The position numbers and the translations under genes were made by a program. From assembly GCF_900074915.1 (NCBI RefSeq), contig NZ_LT222319.1, positions 1,671,001 through 1,735,000 on the forward strand: a stretch of DNA of 64,000 bases, in the 5' to 3' direction. Shown one piece after another: positions 39,815 to 48,646 of this stretch. The stretch's first letter is position 1. Each line of letters begins with the position of its first letter. This DNA comes from Pseudomonas cerasi. GTDB lineage: Bacteria > Pseudomonadota > Gammaproteobacteria > Pseudomonadales > Pseudomonadaceae. The notes under the pieces were generated by a model that was not told where the DNA came from, searched no databases, and saw only the letters and a program-made list of their open reading frames with translations.

Positions 39815-40552
39815 GTGGAGCCACATGCCTGGCACGTGCTGATCGTCGAGGATGACCAGCGACTGGCCGAACTGACCAGCGATTACCTGCAGAGCCACGG
39901 TCTGCGCGTGAGCATCGAAGGCGACGGCGCGCTGGCGGCGGCGCGGATCATCGCCGAGCAGCCGGATCTGGTGATCCTCGACCTGATGCTGCCCGGCGAG
40001 GACGGTTTCAGCATCTGCCGCAGCGTACGTGACCGCTACGACGGGCCGATCCTGATGCTCACCGCGCGCACCGATGATACCGACCATATAGAAGGACTCG
40101 ACACCGGCGCCGACGATTTCGTCTGCAAACCGGTGCATCCGCGCGTGTTGTTGGCGCGTATTAAAGCCCTGCTGCGCCGCAGTGAAGCGCCGCAGGTGCC
40201 GGCTGCCGAGCTGCGCCGTCTGGTGTTCGGTCCGTTGGTGGTGGACAACGCACTGCGTGAGGCCTGGCTGCGCGAGCAGAGCATCGAACTGACTGGTGCC
40301 GAGTTCGACCTGCTGTGGCTGCTGGTGGCCAACGCCGGGCGCACGCTGTCCCGCGAAGAGATATTCACTGCGTTGCGCGGCGTGGGGTACGACGGGCAGG
40401 ATCGCTCCATCGATGTGCGTATCTCGCGTATCCGCCCGAAAATCGGCGACGATCCCATTCATCCGCGTCTGATCAAGACCGGGCGCAGCAAGGGCTATCT
40501 GTTTGTGCCCGAAGCGGCGCAGGACATGAGCGGCCGCGTGTTCAGCGGATGA
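39815..40552 (+). CDS. OmpR-family response regulator (RstA-like)
   Basis: A 245-residue regulator. The receiver domain has EDD near residue 12, phospho-acceptor Asp in LVILDLMLPG and Lys in CKPVHP. The C-terminal winged helix contains IELTGAEFDLLWLLVANAG and YLFVPEA. The GTG at 39815, with AAGGAA 7 bases upstream, is the start. It overlaps no other gene and is followed within 5 bases by its sensor. In P. aeruginosa the orthologous pair PA1157/PA1158 is also next to nrdA. Confidence 0.9.
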   Translation: MEPHAWHVLIVEDDQRLAELTSDYLQSHGLRVSIEGDGALAAARIIAEQPDLVILDLMLPGEDGFSICRSVRDRYDGPILMLTARTDDTDHIEGLDTGADDFVCKPVHPRVLLARIKALLRRSEAPQVPAAELRRLVFGPLVVDNALREAWLREQSIELTGAEFDLLWLLVANAGRTLSREEIFTALRGVGYDGQDRSIDVRISRIRPKIGDDPIHPRLIKTGRSKGYLFVPEAAQDMSGRVFSG

Positions 40553-40556
40553 CCTG

Positions 40557-42167
40557 ATGAATTCGATCTTTCTGCGCATCTACGGTGGTGTGCTTGGCGT
40601 GTTGGTGCTGGTCGCGCTGCTTGGCGTGCTGGCCCTGCATGTGCTCAATCAGTCGCGCGGCGAGCAGTACCGCGAGCGCTTGGCTCACGGCACTTTTACG
40701 ATCATGGCCGACAATCTGGTGCCGCTTGATGGCATCGAACGGCGCCGCGCCCTGGCGATCTGGGAGCGCCTGCTGGGAATTCCCCTGAGCCTGCAAAGTC
40801 TTGAGCAGGCTCACCTCGACAGCAGCGCACTGGGCCAACTGGCGCGCGGCAAGGTGGTGGTCGAACAGATCGGGCCGCACGCTGCCAGGGTTTATCGTCA
40901 GTTGAGCGACAAGGAGCCGCTGTTGCTGACCGGCGAAGTGCAGCAGATCACCGAACAATTGGCGAGAGCCACTATCTACCTGCTGATCGATGAACTGGTG
41001 CGCTTTCCGGTCGACGAGCAACCGGCGCGGCTGCAGGCCCTGCGCAGCGACAAGGGATTCGGTTTCGACCTGCACCTGCTGGCGCTGGATCAGGCGGATC
41101 TGGACGATGACCAGCGCCGCCGCGTCTATGAGGGCGATACGGTCATGGCGCTGGGCAAGGGCGGCGATTCGATCCGCGTGCTGGCCGGGATCGTCGACAC
41201 CAACTGGGTGCTGGAAATCGGTCCGCTGTACCAGATGAACCCTTATCCGCTGCATTGGCTGTTGCTGATCGCCTTGATGGGCCTGTGTCTGATCGGTTTG
41301 GTGGTGTACTTGCTGGTGCGGCGTCTGGAGCGACGGGTGCTGGAGCTGGAGGCGGCCGCCACGCAGATTGCCCGGGGCAGCCTGCACACCCGCGTGCCGA
41401 CCGAGGGCTCCGACTCGGTGGGGCGTGTGGCGGCGGCGTTCAACAGCATGGCCGAACACCTGCAACGCTCATTGATGATCCAGCGCGAACTGGTGCGCGC
41501 GGTGTCTCACGAACTGCGCACGCCGGTGGCGCGGCTGCGTTTCGGTCTGGAGATGGTCAGCGACGCCGCCACTCCCGAGGCGCGGCGCAAATACATGCGC
41601 GGCATGGACAGCGATATCCAGGACCTCGACAAGCTGGTCGATGAGATGCTCACCTACGCGCGTCTTGAGCAGGGCGCGCCGACCCTGAATTTCCAGCGTG
41701 TCGATCTGGATGCGCTGATCGATCAGGTGATCGCCGAACTGGCGCCATTGCGCGCCGACGTACGGGTTTCGCGCGGCGAATGCCTGAGGGCCGAAGAGGG
41801 TGAGGCTGCCTGGGTCGAGGGCGAGCCGCGCTACCTGCACCGCGCGGTGCAGAACCTGGTGAGCAATGCGCTGCGCCATGCCGAGAACGAGGTGCGCATC
41901 AGCTATCGGCTGGAGGCGCAGCAGTGCCGTATCGACGTGGACGACGATGGTCCTGGCGTTCCGGAACAGGCGTGGGAACAGATTTTCACACCGTTCATGC
42001 GCATCGATGACAGCCGCACCCGAGCCTCGGGCGGGCATGGGCTGGGCTTGTCGATCGTGCGGCGGATCATCCATTGGCATGAAGGTCGTGCGCTGATCGG
42101 GCATAGCGTCAGCCTGGGCGGGGCGTGCTTCAGCCTGTCCTGGCCGCGCACGCAGGTGCCGCGTTGA
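40557..42167 (+). CDS. Sensor histidine kinase (RstB-like)
   Basis: A 536-residue membrane kinase. Transmembrane helix 1 is at about residues 7-30, a periplasmic sensor of about 200 residues follows, and transmembrane helix 2 is near 237-257. Then come a HAMP domain, HisKA with SHELRTPVARLR, and HATPase_c with NLVSNALRHA, DDDGPGV and GGHGLGLSIV. Its partner is the preceding regulator. The stimulus is not deducible. Confidence 0.93.
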   Translation: MNSIFLRIYGGVLGVLVLVALLGVLALHVLNQSRGEQYRERLAHGTFTIMADNLVPLDGIERRRALAIWERLLGIPLSLQSLEQAHLDSSALGQLARGKVVVEQIGPHAARVYRQLSDKEPLLLTGEVQQITEQLARATIYLLIDELVRFPVDEQPARLQALRSDKGFGFDLHLLALDQADLDDDQRRRVYEGDTVMALGKGGDSIRVLAGIVDTNWVLEIGPLYQMNPYPLHWLLLIALMGLCLIGLVVYLLVRRLERRVLELEAAATQIARGSLHTRVPTEGSDSVGRVAAAFNSMAEHLQRSLMIQRELVRAVSHELRTPVARLRFGLEMVSDAATPEARRKYMRGMDSDIQDLDKLVDEMLTYARLEQGAPTLNFQRVDLDALIDQVIAELAPLRADVRVSRGECLRAEEGEAAWVEGEPRYLHRAVQNLVSNALRHAENEVRISYRLEAQQCRIDVDDDGPGVPEQAWEQIFTPFMRIDDSRTRASGGHGLGLSIVRRIIHWHEGRALIGHSVSLGGACFSLSWPRTQVPR

Positions 42168-42871
42168 GCTTGCCGTTGTTTGTCGGGCCATTTGCGCAGT
42201 TCGGGCGGACGTTGCTGACGGCGGATGATGCGCGCCCGGTAGTGACGTTGCCTGATCTGCTGCAACCCGAGCGTCTCGATCAACTGCTGCTGGCTGTTTA
42301 CGGGCCGCAGCTGATGCCCGATCAATTGCCGGTGCTGGTGTCGCAGTGGGCCAAGTTTTACTTCATGCAACTGATTCCGCCGGTGCTGGTGGCCGGCCTG
42401 GTGCATGACTGGCATTGGCCGTTGCAGCTTGAGCAGGTGGCGCTGGCGCTGGATGAGCGCGGCGTGCCGAGCGGCGTCAGGCTGGCGGGGGAGGGACGCC
42501 TCTGCCGGGGTATGTCGGTTGATCCGTTTCAGCGCTTTGCCGGATTGCTCGATGACAATCTTCAGCCCTTCATTGCATCGCTGAGCGCTTATGGCGGACT
42601 GCCTGCCGCGGTGTTATGGAGCAGCGCCGGGGATTATCTGGAGGGCTGCCTTGCGCAACTGGCCACGTGCAGTGATGTGTCGCTGGCTGCGGGGCTGGCG
42701 CTGTTAAGCGAGAAGAAAAGGCCGGACGGGCGCGCCAATCCTCTGTTTCAGGCAGTGCGTTATGTGCCGCAGGCGCAGGGCGGCGAACCACGCAGGCAAC
42801 GGCGTGTGTGCTGTTTGAGTCATCGGGTCGAGTGGGTTGGGCGTTGCGAACATTGTCCGCTGCCCGGCTGA
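42164..42871 (+). CDS. FhuF-family ferric-siderophore reductase
   Basis: A cytoplasmic [2Fe-2S] protein that reduces iron in imported ferric siderophores. The C-terminus has the diagnostic cysteine cluster RVCCLSHRVEWVGRCEHC. An N-terminal FhuF-like region starts LPLFVGPFAQFG. The TTG at 42164 overlaps the kinase stop (TTGA) and has AGGTG upstream. The GTG at 42125 would overlap the kinase by 43 bases and is less likely. It is probably co-expressed with the two-component genes, and a phosphopantetheinyl transferase gene is convergent to it. Confidence 0.8.
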   Translation: MSLPLFVGPFAQFGRTLLTADDARPVVTLPDLLQPERLDQLLLAVYGPQLMPDQLPVLVSQWAKFYFMQLIPPVLVAGLVHDWHWPLQLEQVALALDERGVPSGVRLAGEGRLCRGMSVDPFQRFAGLLDDNLQPFIASLSAYGGLPAAVLWSSAGDYLEGCLAQLATCSDVSLAAGLALLSEKKRPDGRANPLFQAVRYVPQAQGGEPRRQRRVCCLSHRVEWVGRCEHCPLPG

Positions 42872-43606
42872 TCAACCTTCGACGGCAACCAGGCTCAACA
42901 GGTGATCGTCCTGCACACTGAACTGACCGTCCAGCTCCTTGCCCGCATGCCACTCGCTGGACAGGTCGATCAGCAGCTGTAGCCGTGCGCGGCCGTCGGC
43001 GGACCATTCCAGCAGTTGCGCGTCTTCGAAGTAGAAGCGCTTGTGCACGATGGGGTAGAGCGCTTTGAACAGCGCTTCCTTGATCGAAAAGGTCAGGGTC
43101 ACGCGCAGTGCGATCTGATCTTCGGGACCCGCCGCCATCTCTGCCAGCTCGGTCGCCGTCAGAATCTCCCCGGCCAGGCGTGAGGCGCGGTCGTGGCTCA
43201 GCAGGTTTTCCGTGTCCAGCCCCAACCCGCGCCACTGCTGCTTGTGCGCCACCACGGCGGCAGCCCAGCCGGTGCTGTGAGTGATCGAACCACAGACATC
43301 TGCGGGCCAGATTGGCGCGCGGTCTTCCCCCACCACCGGAACATGTAAGCGGCCATCCAGCTGACGCATGGCTTCGCGGGCGCAGAGACGACCGGCGAGG
43401 AATTCAGTCTGACGCTTGGCCACCGAACGCTGAATGCTCGCCGGCATTTGCAGCTCACAACGCTGAAAGTCGCCGTCGACCAGCTTGAGCGGATCAAAAT
43501 GTCCACTCACCAGTACCGCTCCCGGCAAGGCTTGTGGCAACGGCCAATGCCGGATCAGTTCCGGGCAGCAGATGGGGAGGTCGGATAGTCGAGTCATGGG
43601 CGGCAT
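42872..43606 (-). CDS. Sfp/EntD-type 4'-phosphopantetheinyl transferase
   Basis: Transfers phosphopantetheine from CoA to carrier proteins; in Pseudomonas a single enzyme (PcpS) serves fatty-acid and siderophore synthesis. Motifs are CGSITHSTGWAAAVV, GLGLDTENL (metal-binding Asp) and FSIKEALFKALYP. The ATG at 43606 (MPPMTRL) gives 244 residues, close to PcpS; the ATG at 43597 is an alternative. The much longer open frame upstream crosses the repeat array and is artefactual. Confidence 0.88.
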   Translation of the reverse strand: MPPMTRLSDLPICCPELIRHWPLPQALPGAVLVSGHFDPLKLVDGDFQRCELQMPASIQRSVAKRQTEFLAGRLCAREAMRQLDGRLHVPVVGEDRAPIWPADVCGSITHSTGWAAAVVAHKQQWRGLGLDTENLLSHDRASRLAGEILTATELAEMAAGPEDQIALRVTLTFSIKEALFKALYPIVHKRFYFEDAQLLEWSADGRARLQLLIDLSSEWHAGKELDGQFSVQDDHLLSLVAVEG

Positions 43607-43650
43607 TTTGCCGGGGGAATGGGTTGGAGGGAAGGGCACTGGTAACATCT

Positions 43651-44232
43651 GCGTCCTCTTGGCGACGCAGAGCGTCGAGACCTGCATTCCCACGCTGGAG
43701 CGTGCGGAACGATCATCGCAACTACCGTGCGGCACTCTGCGTCGCATGCCGTTCAGGACGCTCCGCGTCCTCTTGGCGACGCAGAGCGTCGAGAACGGCA
43801 TTCCCACGCTGGAGCGTGAGGAACGATCATCGCAACTATCGTGCGGCACTCCGCGCCGCATGCCTTTCCGGACGCTCTGCGTCCTCTTGGCGACGCAGAG
43901 CGTCGAGAACTGCATTCCCACGCTGGAGCGTGCGGAACGATCACCACAACTATCGTGCGTCGCTCCGCGTCGCATGCCTTTCTGGACGCTCCGCGTCCTC
44001 TTGCGACGCAGAGCGTCGAGACCTGCATTCCCACGCTGGAGCGTGCGGAATGATCGTAACTATCGTGCGTCGCTCCGCGTCGCATGCCTTTCCGGACGCT
44101 CCGCGTCCTCTTGCGACGCAGAGCGTCGAGAACTGCATTCCCACGCTGGAGCGTGAGGAACGATCATCGCAACTATCGTGCGACGCTCTGCGTCGCATGC
44201 CTTTCCGGGCGCTCTGCGTCCTCTTGGCGGTG
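43651..44232. repeat. Array of about five 114-bp palindromic repeat units (REPIN-like)
   Basis: Units start at 43651, 43765, 43879, 43993 and 44103, with a partial unit at 44216 (periods 114, 114, 114, 110, 113). Each holds several hairpins: GACGC-AGA-GCGTC, CACGC-TGGA-GCGTG, GCGACGC-TCT-GCGTCGC and GGACGC-TCC-GCGTCC. There are no variable spacers. The array abuts a RAYT gene, which is the expected transposase for such palindromes. Confidence 0.85.
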
Positions 44233-44321
44233 CATAGCAAAAAACTGGTCACACTTTCATTATTTCCACGTACTCGGTCGGAAGGTACTTTTCACGGCTC
44301 TGATGATTCAAGGATGAACAC

Positions 44322-44855
44322 ATGGGCCGGAGTAGATACACCATCACCGAACCTGAGAAGCCTCATTTCCTGACGTGCACGGTGGTGGAGTGGTTACCGC
44401 TTTTTACCCGGCCTGTTCTGGTAGACATTCTGTTCAACGCCTGGCGCTACCAACAGGCTCATCAAGGACTGCAGCTCTTCGGGTATGTCGTACTGGAAAA
44501 CCATTTGCACTTCGTGGCCCAAGCGCCCGCCTTGGACAAATGTGTGAGTAGTTTCAAGTCATTTACGGCTCGACAGATAATCGAAGCACTTAAGAACGCC
44601 AACGCCGAGAGCACGCTGGAGCGTCTGCGATTCGTCAAGCGTCTGCACAAGAGTGACAGGGTTTATCAGGTCTGGCAGGAAGGGGCTCATGCGGAGCTGG
44701 TGTGGAATGAAGCGGTGATGCGGCAGAAGCTCGATTACATTCACCACAACCCGGTAAAGAGAGGCTATGTGGACATCGGTGAGCACTGGAGATACTCCAG
44801 CGCTCGCGATTATGAGGGGCAGCGCGGTTTGATCGATATTCAGCGCTGGTATTGA
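44322..44855 (+). CDS. REP-associated tyrosine transposase (RAYT)
   Basis: A 177-residue single-copy HUH-type transposase related to IS200/IS605 enzymes. The HUH element is in VLENHLHFVAQ, and the catalytic Tyr candidate lies in the C-terminal helix (LDYIHHNPVKRGYV). Family knowledge: RAYTs act on REP palindromes that flank them and are vertically inherited. Here palindromic repeats lie on both sides (43651-44232 and 44860-44945). The start ATG at 44322 gives MGRSRYTI, a typical N-terminus. Confidence 0.9.
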   Translation: MGRSRYTITEPEKPHFLTCTVVEWLPLFTRPVLVDILFNAWRYQQAHQGLQLFGYVVLENHLHFVAQAPALDKCVSSFKSFTARQIIEALKNANAESTLERLRFVKRLHKSDRVYQVWQEGAHAELVWNEAVMRQKLDYIHHNPVKRGYVDIGEHWRYSSARDYEGQRGLIDIQRWY

Positions 44856-44859
44856 CGCA

Positions 44860-44945
44860 TAGCGTGCGGAGCGATGACCTCAACTATCGTGCGGCGCTCC
44901 GCGTCGCATGCCTTTCCGGACGCTCCGCGTCCTCCCCGTTTCGGG
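44860..44945. repeat. Partial REPIN-like unit downstream of the RAYT gene
   Basis: Contains AACTATCGTGCGGCGCTCC and the terminal hairpin GGACGC-TCC-GCGTCC seen in the main array, in the same orientation. It shows that the RAYT gene is embedded within the repeat population. Confidence 0.8.
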
Positions 44946-44969
44946 CGGACGCGGAGTTTCAGTTATCGC

Positions 44970-45758
44970 TCAACCAAATATCTTTTTGAAAAACACTTTC
45001 ATGTCCGCCCAGGAGTTCTCATCGGCGGCCTTGTCGTAGCCGATGTCCGGGCCGCCGTGTTCGCCGTGGCTGAGGCGGTCGGCGTCTGGGTTGGTGAAGC
45101 CGTGTTTGGCGCCGTCGATGCTGACGAATTTGTAGTCAGCCTTGGCGTCGTCCATTTCCTTCTTGAACGCGGTGACGTTTTCAGGGGTGACCATGCTGTC
45201 CTTGGCGCCGTGTTCGACCAGCATTGGCACCTTGATACCTGGTTTCGCCGGGGTGTTGGTGACCAGTGCGCCGTGGAAACTTACCACGCCCAGCAGCGGC
45301 TCATCGCGGCGTGCCGCGTCGAGCACGATCTTGCCGCCGAAGCAGTAACCGATCGCGGCGATCTTTTTCGGATCGGTCTGAGGCTGCTGCTTCAATTGCT
45401 CCAGCCCGGCGTCAAAACGCTTGTCTGCGGCATCGCTGTCCTTCAACGCGGCCTGCATGAAGGCCATCGCGTCCTTCGGGTGTTCGGTGTTCTTGCCTTC
45501 GCCGTACATATCGATGGCCATCGCGCTGTAACCCAGTGCAGCCAGATCGCGAGCGCGGCGCTTGGCGTAGTCGTTCAACCCCCACCATTCGTGAACCACC
45601 AGGACGCCAGGGCGCGGGCCTTTTACCGCGTCGTCGTAAGCGTAATAGCCCACCAGCTTGGTGCCGTCGGCACTTTTATAATCGATCTGCTCGGTCTTGA
45701 TTGCCGCCTGGGCGAGGCCGGTCAGGCCCATCATGATCATTGCAATCCACACACGCAT
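44970..45758 (-). CDS. Dienelactone hydrolase family protein, secreted
   Basis: A 262-residue alpha/beta hydrolase with an N-terminal signal peptide (ending GLAQA), so it probably acts in the periplasm. The catalytic Cys is in IGYCFGGK, the Asp in HGAKDSMV and the His in GAKHGFTN. VVHEWWGLND is the family oxyanion-hole region. The start at 45758 has AAGGAGCTGACC upstream. The substrate is unknown. Confidence 0.9.
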   Translation of the reverse strand: MRVWIAMIMMGLTGLAQAAIKTEQIDYKSADGTKLVGYYAYDDAVKGPRPGVLVVHEWWGLNDYAKRRARDLAALGYSAMAIDMYGEGKNTEHPKDAMAFMQAALKDSDAADKRFDAGLEQLKQQPQTDPKKIAAIGYCFGGKIVLDAARRDEPLLGVVSFHGALVTNTPAKPGIKVPMLVEHGAKDSMVTPENVTAFKKEMDDAKADYKFVSIDGAKHGFTNPDADRLSHGEHGGPDIGYDKAADENSWADMKVFFKKIFG

Positions 45759-45831
45759 GGTCAGCTCCTTGTTGATGTTTTGAAGTGGCAAACAACGATA
45801 GCCGATTCTGCTGCACAGGGTGCGGATGACT

Positions 45832-45870
45832 GTTCAGCGCCGGTTCATGCAGTGTTCAGTCGGGGTTCAG
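45832..45870 (+). promoter_or_regulatory. Four phased GTTCA repeats, candidate PhoP boxes
   Basis: GTTCA occurs at 45832, 45843, 45854 and 45865, exactly 11 bases apart (the first, third and fourth are GTTCAG). PhoP-type OmpR regulators bind direct repeats one helical turn apart upstream of the -35 position. An ATACCT at 45894-45899 could be the -10. The site precedes the small secreted protein gene and phoPQ. Confidence 0.7.
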
Positions 45871-45931
45871 CCCGGCGCGATTACTGTTGGCCCATACCTT
45901 GACAGCGTCCCCGAGCGCAAAAGGAGTCGAT

Positions 45932-46282
45932 ATGTTGAATCTCAACAAGTTTTTCCTGGCCCTGGCTTTCCTGGGCGGCAGTGCTGCGGTGCAGGCGGGT
46001 GATGGTCGGCTTGACGTGGCCCGTATCGAGTTCAGCAAGACCAGCGAAAGGCTTGACGATACCAACAGCTGGGGACACGCGCTCGGGGAGCAGGCGCATT
46101 CCAACGTCTCGGCGGGGACGCTTTATTCGCCGCCGGTTTACGGCAGCCTGACGGGCACTCACAATGGTGCGCCTGTCAGCCGCGAAATCCTGCTGGGCAG
46201 CTATGATGTGACACAGCACGTGCCCGTCAGCGCCCGCCTGTTGAGTACTGATGCGACGATGTCGTTTCATTCTTTGTCTTGA
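45932..46282 (+). CDS. Small secreted protein upstream of phoP
   Basis: 116 residues with a signal peptide (MLNLNKFFLALAFLGGSAAVQA) and a polar mature part of about 95 residues, without cysteines or obvious repeats. The ATG at 45932 follows AAGGAG by 5 bases. It lies 27 bases before phoP, behind the candidate PhoP boxes, where P. aeruginosa carries oprH. It is too short and too polar to be an OprH barrel. I do not recognise a family; a PhoP-induced periplasmic protein is a reasonable guess. Confidence 0.7.
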   Translation: MLNLNKFFLALAFLGGSAAVQAGDGRLDVARIEFSKTSERLDDTNSWGHALGEQAHSNVSAGTLYSPPVYGSLTGTHNGAPVSREILLGSYDVTQHVPVSARLLSTDATMSFHSLS

Positions 46283-46309
46283 GGCTGCGATTGTGCCTGG
46301 GAGAGCTGC

Positions 46310-46987
46310 ATGAAGTTGTTGGTAGTTGAGGATGAAGCGCTGCTGCGCCACCACCTGCGAACCCGTCTGACCGAAGCCGGGCATGTGGTGGAAGCGGTGG
46401 CCAACGCTGAAGAGGCGTTGTATCAGGTCGCGCAATTCAATCACGACCTGGCGGTGATCGACCTGGGCTTGCCGGGCATCGGCGGCCTGGACCTGATTCG
46501 CCAGCTGCGCACATTGGGCAAGGCGTTTCCGATTCTGATTCTGACCGCGCGTGGCAACTGGCAGGACAAGGTCGAAGGCCTGGCTGCCGGTGCTGACGAC
46601 TACGTGGTCAAACCTTTCCAGTTCGAAGAACTGGAAGCACGGCTGAATGCCTTGTTACGGCGTTCCAGCGGCTTCATCCAGTCAACCATCACGGCTGGCC
46701 CGCTGTTGCTGGACCTCAATCGCAAGCACGCCGCCCTGGCCGAGCAGCCCTTGGCGCTGACGGCCTACGAATACCGCATTCTCGAGTACCTGATGCTCCA
46801 TCATCAGCAAGTGGTGCCCAAGGAGCGCCTGATGGAGCAGCTGTACCCCGATGACGACGAGCGCGACCCGAACGTGATCGAAGTGCTGGTCGGTCGTCTG
46901 CGTCGCAAACTGGACAGCAGCGTGGCCTTCAAACCTATCGAAACCGTGCGCGGCATGGGCTATCTGTTCAATGAGCGCTGTACGTGA
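46310..46987 (+). CDS. phoP: Response regulator PhoP
   Basis: A 225-residue OmpR-family regulator, the same length as P. aeruginosa PhoP. The receiver has VVEDEALLR, Asp in LAVIDLGLPG and Lys in VVKPFQ. The winged helix has LTAYEYRILEYLMLHHQQVV and RGMGYLF. It governs the response to low Mg2+ and cationic peptides in Pseudomonas. The GTG start of phoQ overlaps its stop codon. Candidate PhoP boxes upstream suggest autoregulation. Confidence 0.9.
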   Translation: MKLLVVEDEALLRHHLRTRLTEAGHVVEAVANAEEALYQVAQFNHDLAVIDLGLPGIGGLDLIRQLRTLGKAFPILILTARGNWQDKVEGLAAGADDYVVKPFQFEELEARLNALLRRSSGFIQSTITAGPLLLDLNRKHAALAEQPLALTAYEYRILEYLMLHHQQVVPKERLMEQLYPDDDERDPNVIEVLVGRLRRKLDSSVAFKPIETVRGMGYLFNERCT

Positions 46988-48330
46988 TTCGTTCGCTTCG
47001 CCTGCGCCTGATGCTGGGTGCCGCCACGCTGGCGGTGATCTTCATGCTGCTGATGCTGCCTGCACTGCAGGGGGCGTTCAGCCTGGCGCTGCGCGGAGCG
47101 ATCGAGCAACGCCTGGCTTCTGATGTAACGACCATGATTTCGGCGGCTCGCGTCGAAAACGACCATTTGTTGATGCCCTCAGTATTGCCGGGCGAACAAT
47201 TCAATCTGCCCGGCAGCCGACTGCTGGGTTACATCTATAACCGCCAAGGGCAGATGGTCTGGCGCTCGTTGTCGACCGAAGGCGAAAACATCGACTACCG
47301 CCCGCAATACGACGGGCAGGGCAGCGAGTTTACCAAGATCAAGGAAATCAATGGCGATGAGTATTTCGTCTATGACGTCGAGATCCGGCTGCTCGGCGGG
47401 CGCAATGCCGCGTTCAGTATCGTTGCCGTGCAGCCGTTGCGCGGCTATCAGGAAACCATCGACGGTCTGCGCCGCAAGCTCTATCTGGGCTTTGGCGCAG
47501 CACTGGCGGTGCTGCTCGGGTTGCTGTGGATGGGCCTGACCTGGGGGCTGCGGGCCTTGCGCGGCTTGAGCCAGGAACTGGATCAAGTGGAAGCCGGTGC
47601 GCGCGACAGCCTCAGCGAAGAACACCCCAGCGAACTGCTGCGCCTGACCGATTCGCTCAACCGCCTGTTGCGCAGCGAGCGGGAGCAACGGATCCGTTAC
47701 CGCGATTCTCTGGATGACCTGGCGCATAGCCTGAAAACCCCGCTGGCGGTCTTGCAGGGCGTAAGCGAGAACATCGCCAAGCGTCCCGAGGATGTCGAGC
47801 AGGCGTGGGTGCTGCAATCGCAGATCGAACGCATGAGCCAGCAGATCGGCTATCAACTGCAGCGGGCCAGCCTGCGCAAAAGCGGTCTGGTGCGCCATCA
47901 CGTGATGTTGCGGCCTGTGGTCGAAAGCCTGTGCAACACGCTGGACAAGGTGTATCGCGACAAACAGGTCAAGGCCACGCTGGACCTCCCCGAGCACTGC
48001 CAGGTGCACATGGAGGAGGGTGCGCTGCTGGAAATGCTCGGCAACCTGCTGGAAAACGCCTATCGGCTGTGCCTGAGCGAAGTGCGCGTGAGCTTTACCC
48101 GCTCAGCGGACGGCGATGAGCTGTGCGTCGAAGACGATGGCCCCGGCGTCCCGCAGAGCCAGCGTGCCCGCATTCTCGAACGCGGCGAACGGCTGGACCG
48201 CCAGAACCCCGGGCAAGGCATCGGCCTGGCGGTGGTCAAGGACATCATCGAAAGCTACGGCGCGCAACTGACGCTGGGCGATTCCCCATTGGGTGGCGCG
48301 GCGTTCAGGATTCATTTTCTGGCGCAGTGA
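46984..48330 (+). CDS. phoQ: Sensor histidine kinase PhoQ
   Basis: A 448-residue kinase, matching the P. aeruginosa length. Transmembrane helix 1 is at about residues 9-30, the periplasmic PAS-like sensor spans about 31-165, and transmembrane helix 2 is at about 170-188. A HAMP-like region is followed by H248 in the PhoQ-specific H-box DDLAHSLKTPLAVLQ. The ATPase domain has NLLENAYRLC, EDDGPGV and GQGIGLAVV. It is translationally coupled to phoP (GTGA overlap). Confidence 0.92.
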   Translation: MIRSLRLRLMLGAATLAVIFMLLMLPALQGAFSLALRGAIEQRLASDVTTMISAARVENDHLLMPSVLPGEQFNLPGSRLLGYIYNRQGQMVWRSLSTEGENIDYRPQYDGQGSEFTKIKEINGDEYFVYDVEIRLLGGRNAAFSIVAVQPLRGYQETIDGLRRKLYLGFGAALAVLLGLLWMGLTWGLRALRGLSQELDQVEAGARDSLSEEHPSELLRLTDSLNRLLRSEREQRIRYRDSLDDLAHSLKTPLAVLQGVSENIAKRPEDVEQAWVLQSQIERMSQQIGYQLQRASLRKSGLVRHHVMLRPVVESLCNTLDKVYRDKQVKATLDLPEHCQVHMEEGALLEMLGNLLENAYRLCLSEVRVSFTRSADGDELCVEDDGPGVPQSQRARILERGERLDRQNPGQGIGLAVVKDIIESYGAQLTLGDSPLGGAAFRIHFLAQ

Positions 48331-48646
48331 GGGTGTGTTCGCCCCAGTTTCAAGAGCGGACGCAGAGCGTCCATAACGGCGTGCCAACGCGGAGCATTGG
48401 CACGATAGTGTTAACACACCTGTCGCTCCTCATGCTCCAGCGTGGCAATGCCGTTGGTGACGCTCTGCGTCACACCTTTGCGCGTCACCGAGCACTCCAG
48501 TCGCCACAGAAAAAGGCGGATACCCGCCACTGTGTGCGCATTTTTCCCACCATACGGCGGAAAACCGCCACCTCTCCTGTCGAATCCCTACTACCGTTAC
48601 CAGTGTGCGCCTTGTATTGCGGGGTTTTGATATCAAAATGATTCTA
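48331..48646. repeat. Intergenic region phoQ-dctA with a REPIN-like copy
   Basis: No gene. Near 48356-48375 the hairpin GGACGC-AGA-GCGTCC opens a copy related to the 43.6-kb array. It is followed by an inverted GTGCCAACG/CATTGGCAC segment and a second GACGC-TCT-GCGTC at about 48460. The remainder carries no clear feature up to the sigma-54 promoter. Confidence 0.65.

Noticed and set aside
42872..43975. Extended 367-codon version of the phosphopantetheinyl transferase
   Set aside because: The extra 123 codons run through the repeat array. The family N-terminus starts at 43606.
43651..44232. Possible CRISPR array
   Set aside because: The repeat covers the whole 114-bp period with no unique spacers, and no cas gene is near. 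A RAYT gene explains it better.
43485..44373. Long + and - strand frames with repeated RRASRPAFPRWSVRND-like blocks
   Set aside because: The apparent protein repeats are the translation of the 114-bp palindromic DNA array in several frames; no start signals or conserved protein is present.
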